8,166 bases of DNA, from assembly GCA_000999395.1 (NCBI GenBank), contig LCOM01000032.1:1-8166 (forward strand). The letters run 5' to 3'. Below the pieces are notes generated by a model, which was not told where the DNA came from, did not search any database, and was given only the letters and a program-made list of their open reading frames with translations. This DNA comes from Parcubacteria group bacterium GW2011_GWA2_47_7. GTDB lineage: Bacteria; Patescibacteriota; Minisyncoccia; Phycocordibacterales; UBA6899. Shown one piece after another: positions 1-5,152 of this stretch. Position numbers and translations under genes: made by a program. Positions within the stretch are counted from its first letter, which is position 1. Each line of letters opens with the position of its first letter.

Positions 1-1
1 A

Positions 2-787
2 CGAATCGAGGTCTATAAACAGCCGATTGTTTTTATCCATGGCATGGCGGGCTTTGCAGGGTATTTCACGGATGCGATGGTATACAAGTCCGAGCTTGGT
101 TTTACGTGTTATGCGCATGACATCATGGGGCACGGGGAACAGTCTTCGGATGATATTTCGGGAATGGGCATTCTCGATTACGTTGATGATACGCTGCGCT
201 TTATCGAAAGCATCGTTCGTCCGAAGCACGGCACTTACCCGCTTATCGTCGCCGGACACAGCATGGGTGGTGTCATCGCGGCAAAGCTCGCGGAAGTGCG
301 GAGCGATGTGGGGCACGTCATATTGATGACGCCGGCCCCTCCAAAGGGTGTGTTTTACCTCCCGGGCGGATTGATGAAATTTTCACTCAGGGATGTATTG
401 GCCGCATTCAGTATGGCATGTGGTGGACCGCGATTCGTGCCAAGTAGACACTTTCTTAATTCGCTTTTTGCAGACCCAGTAAAAAGCAAGGCTACGATTG
501 ATCTCTGGGAAAAGCGCCGCATCAGCAACGAGTCCTTGCTCGCGGCACTGCAGTTGGGACTGAGCCAAATCAAAGTCGATTCAGAAAAGATTACAGCCCC
601 CATGTTGGTTATTGGTGCGGAAAAGGATGTCGTTGTTCATCCGAGCGTTGCGGGACGCATTGCTGCCTTTTTTAAGTCCGACCTGCACATGCATGCGGAA
701 TTAGGCCATATGTGCCCATTTGAGGCCGGGTGGGAGGAGAATTCGAGGGTGATGGTCGAATGGCTCATTGGACGGCAGGTACGCTAG
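2..787 (+). CDS. alpha/beta hydrolase, 5' end missing
   Basis: The reading frame is open from the window edge, so the N-terminus lies outside; 261 residues are visible. An internal ATG at 44 is not the start, because the first beta strand and the oxyanion-hole motif (PIVFIHGMAG) span it. The nucleophile elbow GHSMGG has its serine codon at 260-262. A late acid sits in GAEKDVVVH (Asp codon 626-628) and the catalytic His in ELGHMCPF (codon 707-709), so the Ser-Asp-His triad is complete and in the usual order. The segment between the elbow and the Asp is long enough for a small cap or lid domain. The general layout resembles monoacylglycerol lipase or S33-type soluble hydrolases acting on esters or amides; the substrate cannot be read from the sequence. 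The gene ends in TAG, followed after 8 nt by an intrinsic terminator, so it is transcribed separately from rplJ. Confidence 0.9.
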   Translation, partial: RIEVYKQPIVFIHGMAGFAGYFTDAMVYKSELGFTCYAHDIMGHGEQSSDDISGMGILDYVDDTLRFIESIVRPKHGTYPLIVAGHSMGGVIAAKLAEVRSDVGHVILMTPAPPKGVFYLPGGLMKFSLRDVLAAFSMACGGPRFVPSRHFLNSLFADPVKSKATIDLWEKRRISNESLLAALQLGLSQIKVDSEKITAPMLVIGAEKDVVVHPSVAGRIAAFFKSDLHMHAELGHMCPFEAGWEENSRVMVEWLIGRQVR

Positions 788-795
788 TTTTACTC

Positions 796-824
796 ATCGC
801 AGGAAATTCCTGCGATTTTGTATT
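796..824 (+). terminator. intrinsic terminator after the hydrolase gene
   Basis: A near-perfect inverted repeat, ATCGCAGGAA (796-805) and TTCCTGCGAT (807-816), is followed by TTTTGTATTT. It starts 8 nt after the hydrolase stop codon and separates that gene from the rplJL promoter. Confidence 0.85.
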
Positions 825-835
825 TATAGGGAATA

Positions 836-863
836 TTGACCTTTTGGTCATTCTGACTATACT
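836..863 (+). promoter_or_regulatory. rplJL promoter, sigma-70 type
   Basis: TTGACC (836-841) and TATACT (858-863) are separated by 16 bp, each one mismatch from the consensus. The predicted start of transcription is near 870, giving a leader of about 143 nt before rplJ. Confidence 0.75.
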
Positions 864-869
864 GTGTGT

Positions 870-965
870 AACGCTATAGACAGTGGGGTCCCAAAAGAAC
901 AGGGAATAATCGCGAAAGCATACCTACCGAAGCCAAACTCTCGCCCAATATGGGTGTGTTGGATA
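870..965 (+). ncRNA. probable L10 leader (rplJL autoregulatory RNA)
   Basis: The long untranslated leader of rplJ has hallmarks of the L10 leader family: a GACAG segment (879-883) running into a G-rich strand that can pair with ACCTACC (922-928), the latter followed by CCGAAG as in the conserved internal-loop/kink-turn strand. Between them are small hairpins (TCCC 889-892 with GGGA 902-905; a GC-GAAA-GC hairpin near 912-919). In other bacteria the L10(L12)4 complex binds this leader and represses its own operon. The identification rests on position and short motif matches made by eye; a covariance-model scan (Rfam L10_leader) would settle it. Confidence 0.55.
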
Positions 966-966
966 T

Positions 967-992
967 AGTCGACGCGTTGGTCGATTTTTTTA
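967..992 (+). terminator. attenuator-like terminator in the rplJ leader
   Basis: TCGAC (969-973) pairs with GTCGA (980-984) around a 6-nt loop and is followed by seven T (985-991). It lies between the L10-type leader and the rplJ start at 1013, so it can only act as a conditional terminator. Attenuation by L10(L12)4 binding is reported for Bacillus subtilis rplJL; the same use here is inferred. Confidence 0.6.
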
Positions 993-1012
993 TTCATAGT
1001 TTCAGAAGATTC

Positions 1013-1552
1013 ATGGCAATCAGCAAACAGAAGAAAGTAGACATTCTCTCCACGCTTGATGCGGGGATAAAGGATGCCGAGACGGTCGTGTTTGTGAATT
1101 TTCACAAACTTCCAGGAAAGGATATGACGCAGCTACGTAAGGAGTTGCGTGAATCCGGTGTCACGTACTTTGTCGCAAAGAAAACACTTGTGCGACGCGT
1201 ACTTGATGCAAAGAAGGTGACCGGCACGCAGCCGGCATTTGACGGAGAGCTTGCACTCGCGTGGTCCAAGGACCCAATAGCTCCTGCAAAGGGAGTCTTT
1301 GAGTTTGCAAAGACACACAAAGAGCAAGTCTCACTCATGGGAGGAGTCTATCAGGGCGCATACATGTCCAAGGAAGAGATTACCGAGCTTGCCTCGATTC
1401 CGGGTCGTGAAGTGCTCCTCGGTCAGTTCGTTGGAATGTTGAACGAGTCCATTACTCGCGTTGTACGCGCGATGAGCGAGCGTGCGAAGCAGATGGAAGG
1501 CGGAGCACCGGTCGTAGCAACAGAGGCAGCTCCTGAGCTCGCCGCCGCATAA
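1013..1552 (+). CDS. rplJ: 50S ribosomal protein L10 (uL10)
   Basis: The product is 179 aa and is the base of the ribosomal stalk: its N-terminal domain binds 23S rRNA in the GTPase-associated centre and its C-terminal helix carries L7/L12 dimers. The start MAISKQKK was chosen because it matches where the family begins. An in-frame ATG at 950 would add 21 residues encoded by the leader and attenuator hairpin, which is unlikely. The N-terminal domain is typical, with LRKELRESGV followed by VAKKTLVRRVL where most homologues have KNTL. The C-terminal part has the L7/L12-binding region (ELASIPGREVLLGQFVGML, then a charged helix to about residue 165) and a short Ala/Glu-rich tail. Only a weak AGAAG (1004-1008) precedes the start. 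It is co-transcribed with rplL 28 nt downstream. rplK and rplA, the usual upstream neighbours, are absent. Confidence 0.97.
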   Translation: MAISKQKKVDILSTLDAGIKDAETVVFVNFHKLPGKDMTQLRKELRESGVTYFVAKKTLVRRVLDAKKVTGTQPAFDGELALAWSKDPIAPAKGVFEFAKTHKEQVSLMGGVYQGAYMSKEEITELASIPGREVLLGQFVGMLNESITRVVRAMSERAKQMEGGAPVVATEAAPELAAA

Positions 1553-1580
1553 CTATTATTTGAGTTAAATAACAATCATT

Positions 1581-1973
1581 ATGGAAGAAACAAAATCAGT
1601 TGAAGTTCCTGCAAAGTTCAAGGATGTGGTTGCAGGTGTCGAGAAGTTGACGCTTCTTGAATTGCACGAGCTCGTCAAGATGCTTGAGGAGAAGTGGGGT
1701 GTTTCGGCAACCGCCGTTGCAACCGTTGCAGGCCCCGCAGCAGGCCCCGCAGAGGACGAGAAGGACTCGTTTGATGTCGAGCTCACCGCAGGAGGTGCAA
1801 CACCTATCCAGGTCATCAAGATCGTGAAAGAAGTCCTCGCCCTTGGACTCAAGGAGGCAAAGGACCTTGTGGACGGCGTCCCCAGCGTGCTGAAGGAGGC
1901 AATGAAGAAGGCCGATGCAGAAGCCTTAAAGAAGCGCATTGAAGAGGTCGGCGGAAAGGTAAATTTGAAGTAA
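1581..1973 (+). CDS. rplL: 50S ribosomal protein L7/L12 (bL12)
   Basis: The 130-aa product forms the flexible stalk dimers that recruit the translational GTPases. An N-terminal dimerisation helix region (LTLLELHELVKMLEEKWGVSA, about 23-43) is followed by an Ala/Pro/Gly hinge (about 44-57) and a full C-terminal domain (DSFDVELTAGG to the end). The C-terminal domain contains the factor-binding segment VIKIVKEVLALGLKEAKDLVD. No Shine-Dalgarno is visible in the AT-rich 28-nt gap after rplJ. The protein ends EEVGGKVNLK. The codons for VGGKVNLK plus stop are repeated, with synonymous changes, 135 nt downstream (2082-2108), and the intervening sequence is strongly structured. rpoB, usually downstream, is absent. 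Confidence 0.97.
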   Translation: MEETKSVEVPAKFKDVVAGVEKLTLLELHELVKMLEEKWGVSATAVATVAGPAAGPAEDEKDSFDVELTAGGATPIQVIKIVKEVLALGLKEAKDLVDGVPSVLKEAMKKADAEALKKRIEEVGGKVNLK

Positions 1974-2108
1974 TTCAAATTGACCTGCCGACCTGGGAGG
2001 GGGTCGGGGAACGGGAGTTCCCCGTCTCGGAAAGCAGCGAAGCGTTGAGAACCGAGGGTTCTCAAAGGAGCGCAGCGACTGGTTGGTGGAAAGGTCAATT
2101 TGAAATAA
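1946..2108 (+). repeat. duplicated 3' end of rplL (imperfect direct repeat)
   Basis: Positions 1946-1973 and 2081-2108 match at 24 of 28 bases. The offset is 135 nt, a multiple of three. The four differences (gtc/gtt, ggc/ggt, gta/gtc, aag/aaa) are all third-position and synonymous, so both copies spell VGGKVNLK followed by TAA. The second copy is not translated as part of rplL, because the first TAA stops it. This looks like an end-of-gene duplication or target-site replacement left by an insertion. Confidence 0.85.
1974..2104 (+). repeat. structured insertion with 13-bp inverted ends after rplL
   Basis: The ends are perfectly complementary: TTCAAATTGACCT (1974-1986) and AGGTCAATTTGAA (2092-2104). 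Pairing continues, with two G-U pairs, between 1987-1993 and 2081-2087 after a 4-nt bulge. Inside are a stem of 8 bp capped by GGGA (2005-2024), a small stem CAGCG/CGTTG (2035-2047) and a 9-bp stem with loop GAG (2045-2065). The last two overlap and would be alternatives. The interior is much more GC-rich than the flanks. There is no open reading frame of note. It could be a non-autonomous MITE-like or REP-like element, the remnant of an island integrated at the rplL end, or a cis-acting RNA. The fold was worked out by eye. Confidence 0.7.
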
Positions 2109-2126
2109 TTTCACTCTAACTATTCG

Positions 2127-2158
2127 AAAAACACCACGTCACTCGATGTGGTGTTTTT
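2127..2158 (+). terminator. intrinsic terminator of the rplJL operon
   Basis: AAAAACACCAC (2127-2137) pairs with GTGGTGTTTTT (2148-2158) around a 10-nt loop. It is the only clear terminator after rplL, so the inserted structured element is part of the rplJL transcript. Confidence 0.9.
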
Positions 2159-2225
2159 GTTTGTGAAAAAATCATTTTTATGTAAACTTAGCCAAGAATT
2201 TGTGTTCATCATAAAGGAGGCAGTC

Positions 2226-3194
2226 ATGCCACTCTCAGAAAAGAAATTGAAGATATATCAGAAGTATTACAGGATTGTGCTTAAGCCTCTCCGTGAATTT
2301 GACAATGGAACGGGTCATCCCGTGGTCATGATGCAAGAGTCCCGCGCTGACAAGGGTTTAGAGGGTGATTCATGGATGAGTCTCATGTGCCCCTGTGATC
2401 TCAAGTGGAAATGGGAAATGTTCGGAACGCCCAAAAAACGCACGATGTTCATGACTGGTGACAGTTCTCATTGCGCTGCACAAGAAGATGCGCGTGAGAT
2501 CGTGCGTAGTGATATACGACGCAAATATCAGGATGTGTGGGCGACCATGTCGCTCGCGGAGAGCGCCAACGATATTTGGCAAAAATTTTGTGCCGGTGAA
2601 TACATGGGTGAACATAATGTTGGTTTACTTTATGTTCAGGATGTTGAACGGCTACTTGGTACAACGCCGGATGTTCTTAATGTGCAAATTGGTGCAGTGA
2701 AAAACGCGCAAGGTGAGGTTGTAAGTCCGACAAGAGTGGAGCACATCTCTTGTCCCAGCAAGGCGATCCGTTCCGCGATCTTTGAGCTGAAAAAACGCAA
2801 GCTCGTCGACTTGAACGGAATGATTCTCATACCGTACAAGGAATCTTTCCGGTTTCCGCAGGAGCTTCATCACAAGTTCGCATACTGGATCGAGGTGCCG
2901 CTCGGGTGGCCAAATGGTGAAGCGGGGGATTGTTTTATGTTCATGCTATATGCGAAGATCATGCAAGCCACCAATTGGAAGAGCGGGGAAGACGTCTTTG
3001 GTCCAGAGAATATTCCCACCATGACTGCAGTATGGAAAGAGCAGTGCACAACGAAGTGGCTGCCGTTGCTTGATCACCGCCTTCCGGGTCTTCCCGAGGA
3101 TGAGCGTCACGAAGTGCTCACACAGATACCGATCGAGAAGTGGATAGCCTGGCTTTCGATGATCAGGAAAGAAATTCTTTCGGCTGAAAGTTAG
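2226..3194 (+). CDS. hypothetical protein, 322 aa
   Basis: I do not recognise this gene. The start at 2226 was chosen because AAAGGAGG (2213-2220) lies 5 nt upstream; the frame is open further upstream, but that part overlaps the previous terminator. The product appears soluble: no signal peptide or membrane segment is seen. It is rich in Trp, Met and charged residues. CPC (Cys55, Cys57) and His82-Cys83 could bind a metal, which is only a guess. Residues about 172-204 (SCPSKAIRSAIFELKKRKLV followed by a short hairpin) read like a small winged-helix or helix-turn-helix module. A weak promoter may exist just upstream (TTGTGA 2161-2166, TAAACT 2183-2188). It is a single-gene unit closed by the terminator at 3205. 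The strong Shine-Dalgarno contrasts with the housekeeping genes here, which suggests an accessory origin. Confidence 0.8.
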   Translation: MPLSEKKLKIYQKYYRIVLKPLREFDNGTGHPVVMMQESRADKGLEGDSWMSLMCPCDLKWKWEMFGTPKKRTMFMTGDSSHCAAQEDAREIVRSDIRRKYQDVWATMSLAESANDIWQKFCAGEYMGEHNVGLLYVQDVERLLGTTPDVLNVQIGAVKNAQGEVVSPTRVEHISCPSKAIRSAIFELKKRKLVDLNGMILIPYKESFRFPQELHHKFAYWIEVPLGWPNGEAGDCFMFMLYAKIMQATNWKSGEDVFGPENIPTMTAVWKEQCTTKWLPLLDHRLPGLPEDERHEVLTQIPIEKWIAWLSMIRKEILSAES

Positions 3195-3204
3195 CCTCAA
3201 GAAG

Positions 3205-3228
3205 AACGGCATTATGTGCCGTTTTTTA
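3205..3228 (+). terminator. intrinsic terminator after the 322-aa gene
   Basis: AACGGCA (3205-3211) pairs with TGCCGTT (3217-3223) around TTATG, followed by a T-run. It lies 10 nt after the stop codon. Confidence 0.9.
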
Positions 3229-3303
3229 TTTCATTGCAAAAAATATAGCTGATGGTAATGTTGTGACAGATTCATTGAACTCGTCCAGAGGAGATTTTTT
3301 CCG

Positions 3304-3501
3304 ATGAATAATGTCGTGTCTTTAGCGTTGCATCGAAAGATGAAGGGTGTTTGTACGGATGTTCCCACGAGCGAACGGTGCACAACACGACTTCATAACA
3401 ACGAATGCCCGGGCATGTGCGGTGGCACCTGCGTATCGCCAAAGCGTGATCCGGAGAAACACAATCACCAATTACCGCTGTTTTTTGCGGCGCAACACTG
3501 A
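3304..3501 (+). CDS. small cysteine-rich hypothetical protein, 65 aa
   Basis: No family is recognised. AGAGGAG (3287-3293) lies 10 nt before the ATG and supports the start. The product has five cysteines (17, 26, 35, 39, 43), three of them in CPGMCGGTC (C-x3-C-x3-C), plus four histidines (10, 31, 53, 55). This suits a small metal-binding or disulfide-rich protein, or a peptide precursor; nothing seen decides between these. No membrane segment or signal peptide is apparent. The stop codon TGA overlaps the Shine-Dalgarno of the next gene (start 3513), so the two genes very likely form one unit ending at the terminator at 3861. That coupling and both ribosome binding sites are the main evidence that this short frame is a real gene. 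Confidence 0.6.
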   Translation: MNNVVSLALHRKMKGVCTDVPTSERCTTRLHNNECPGMCGGTCVSPKRDPEKHNHQLPLFFAAQH

Positions 3502-3512
3502 AAGGAATTTTC

Positions 3513-3851
3513 ATGAAAGTAATTCAAGGCAAGAGTCCAATTGGATGGCGTGACTGGCTTCTCGAATTCGGAACAGAATTGGTTGCACGTGAACAGGATG
3601 TGCGAGTGTTCATTTGGGAAAAATCGAATTGCCTCGGCTCAGTACTGCGCATTCCACCGGATGGAAGGCATATGATTATTCTTCCGTATTGTGCATCGAA
3701 GCGTCCAATAACCATACCCGTGGATGAGATCACTCGCATTGAGGTCTTTCAGTCCCATCGGTGCTCACCATCTGAGCCTCAAGAGCAACGAATGCGCGAT
3801 ATGAGGCAGGTGGAATTTCCGCCGATCCCCATTGATGACACTTGTCCTTAA
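3513..3851 (+). CDS. hypothetical protein, 112 aa
   Basis: I do not recognise a family. AAAGGAA (3501-3507) lies 5 nt before the ATG and supports the start. Residues 1-27 look helical (GWRDWLLEFGTELVAREQ). The middle (about 28-78) alternates hydrophobic and polar residues, as expected of a small beta-rich domain (RVFIW, SVLRI, HMIILPY, ITIPVDEITRIEVF). The C-terminal 30 residues are polar, Pro-rich and probably disordered, ending DDTCP. It is soluble with no signal peptide. It follows the 65-aa cysteine-rich gene by 11 nt and is probably translated from the same transcript. A strong terminator follows within 10 nt of the stop. Confidence 0.72.
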   Translation: MKVIQGKSPIGWRDWLLEFGTELVAREQDVRVFIWEKSNCLGSVLRIPPDGRHMIILPYCASKRPITIPVDEITRIEVFQSHRCSPSEPQEQRMRDMRQVEFPPIPIDDTCP

Positions 3852-3860
3852 ATATTCACA

Positions 3861-3888
3861 AAATCACCTTTTCAAGGTGGTTTTTTTG
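3861..3888 (+). terminator. intrinsic terminator after the 65/112-aa gene pair
   Basis: CACCTT (3865-3870) pairs with AAGGTG (3874-3879) around TTC; outer A-T and G-T pairs extend the stem, and a run of seven T follows (3881-3887). Confidence 0.9.
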
Positions 3889-3904
3889 TATCCTGGGGAG
3901 AATC

Positions 3905-4564
3905 ATGCCTAGCGTCGCTGTCTCTATGCGTAGTACAATGACCCATATGGATATTCTTGCAAAATTGTTTGGTAGTTCTTCTCGCGTCAAGTTGATGAGA
4001 CTTTTTCTCATGAATCCCGAGGATACATTTGATAAGATTGAGATGACGAAACGCAGTAAAGTATCGGGCGCGACACTCTCAAAAGAGATCAAGATTCTTC
4101 TTGATGTAGGTCTCATCAAACAGCGCGTCGTTGTAAAAATGAAGCAACGCAAAGATGGTAAAGATGGCCCACTCGAAAAGCGCAAGGTGTCTGGATACGG
4201 GATGGATTCCAATTTTCCGTTTCTCGCTGCGCTTCGTTCCCTCGTGACCGAAATTGCACTTGGCAAAGAAGACGTGTCGGCACGATTCAGAAATTGCGGA
4301 CAGATGAAGCTCATCATCGTCGCGGGCATCTTTCTCGATGAGACCAATTCACGCGCCGATATTCTTCTCGTTGGAGACAAAATGAAGAAGCCCGTCATCG
4401 AGGGCGTCCTCCGCCGCCTTGAAGCTGAGCTTGGCAAAGAACTCACCTACGCAATGATGGAAACCGCCGAGTTTGAATACCGCTTCGGCATTTACGACAA
4501 ATTCGTCCGCGACATCATCGACTACCCTCATCTGGTGGTGCTGAATAAGTTAAATTTGTTCTAG
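3905..4564 (+). CDS. winged-helix regulator with a degenerate nucleotidyltransferase-like domain
   Basis: Residues about 15-115 form a winged-helix DNA-binding domain: MDILAKLFGSSSRVKLMRLF, then a recognition region SGATLSKEIKILLDVGLI and a basic wing (RVVVKMKQRKDGKDG). Residues about 134-219 resemble the core of small nucleotidyltransferases, with IIVAGIFLDETNSRADILLV in the place of the usual GSxxRG...SDIDLxV. The first Asp (152) is kept but the second is Leu and the GS is replaced, so catalysis is doubtful and a sensing or purely structural role is more likely. It probably acts as a cytoplasmic transcriptional regulator; its targets are unknown. The start at 3905 has GGGGAG (3895-3900) only 4 nt upstream. 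ATG 3947 (MDILAK, 205 aa) is a strong alternative, since the recognisable domain begins there. It lies 16 nt after a terminator. Confidence 0.82.
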   Translation: MPSVAVSMRSTMTHMDILAKLFGSSSRVKLMRLFLMNPEDTFDKIEMTKRSKVSGATLSKEIKILLDVGLIKQRVVVKMKQRKDGKDGPLEKRKVSGYGMDSNFPFLAALRSLVTEIALGKEDVSARFRNCGQMKLIIVAGIFLDETNSRADILLVGDKMKKPVIEGVLRRLEAELGKELTYAMMETAEFEYRFGIYDKFVRDIIDYPHLVVLNKLNLF

Positions 4565-4601
4565 GCTTTTTTAGCAAAGAGAATATAAAAAACTTGTGAA
4601 T

Positions 4602-4931
4602 ATGGACCCCTTAAAAAAAGAAAATGATATTCCTGAAACTCAAAATTCTCCCGATTTATCGGCTGAGAAGATAATTCTTTCCCGAGTGGAGATTGTCGGG
4701 GTCGTCTCGCTATCAATCCTGTCTTCTTTTGCGCTTCCACTTATGTATGGTGTTGGGGATACACCTACCGGAGGGGACATCACTATCCTCTTCGTGTGGA
4801 TTGGTAGCATGTCTTTCACGTGGATATTCGTGTTATTTTTCACACGTATGATGGGGTGGAAAAAAAGTTTTTGGATCGGTGTATTGCCGGCATATTTGGT
4901 TGCCGCTGCGTTAATAAGTGGTTCTTTGTGA
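4602..4931 (+). CDS. small membrane protein, three predicted helices
   Basis: The 109-aa product has a polar N-terminal stretch of about 28 residues, then three hydrophobic segments at about 29-50, 60-81 and 88-108. It is therefore predicted to be an integral inner-membrane protein; no signal peptide is needed. No family or catalytic motif is recognised. The start is ATG 4602 (MDPLKKEN). A GTG at 4596 in the same frame would add only two residues. No convincing Shine-Dalgarno is present, as for the housekeeping genes here. It follows the regulator gene by 37 nt with no terminator between them, so co-transcription is possible. No clear terminator follows it. Confidence 0.7.
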   Translation: MDPLKKENDIPETQNSPDLSAEKIILSRVEIVGVVSLSILSSFALPLMYGVGDTPTGGDITILFVWIGSMSFTWIFVLFFTRMMGWKKSFWIGVLPAYLVAAALISGSL

Positions 4932-5034
4932 TTTAAACAGATAAGCATAAGGGGTGCTCAATAAACTCAATCTTTTTTAATCCATTTGCGCTTACCGTTG
5001 AGCCATATTTAACTCTCCCCACGATATAAACCCA

Positions 5035-5078
5035 TTTTCCACAGGGCTTAAGGCCACTTCTCCACAGGGTTATCCTCT
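5035..5078 (+). other. cluster of DnaA-box-like sites
   Basis: TTTTCCACA (5035-5043), TTCTCCACA (5058-5066) and TTATCCTCT (5070-5078) lie on the same strand. Compared with the DnaA box TTATCCACA they have one, one and two mismatches. Both full CACA sites are followed by GGG. A markedly AT-rich stretch with a promoter follows (5092-5152). They may be DnaA sites in a promoter, a fragment of an origin, or chance. Confidence 0.35.
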
Positions 5079-5093
5079 CCTGAGGGGAATCCT

Positions 5094-5102
5094 TGATATA
5101 AT
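5094..5102 (+). promoter_or_regulatory. extended -10 promoter of the TM-helix protein gene
   Basis: TGATATAAT is a perfect extended -10 element (TGn followed by TATAAT). No good -35 is seen at the expected spacing, which extended -10 promoters tolerate. Transcription would start near 5109, giving an AT-rich leader of about 44 nt without a Shine-Dalgarno. Confidence 0.7.
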
Positions 5103-5152
5103 AGTTACTAGAGTATTTATTACCTCTTTCGTTACTATTTAATAATTTTATT

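Noticed and set aside
950..1012. 21-residue N-terminal extension of L10
   Set aside because: It is in frame by chance: it covers the attenuator hairpin and T-run, and the L10 family begins at MAISKQ (1013).
1565..2098. 177-aa open frame on the minus strand across rplL
   Set aside because: It is the reverse of a certain rplL gene and of the structured element, is Ser/Thr/Pro-rich as expected of an antisense shadow, and has no start signals.
3856..4446. 196-aa open frame on the minus strand across the regulator gene
   Set aside because: The + strand frame has coherent domains. The minus frame is Ser/Arg-rich low-complexity text typical of an antisense shadow.
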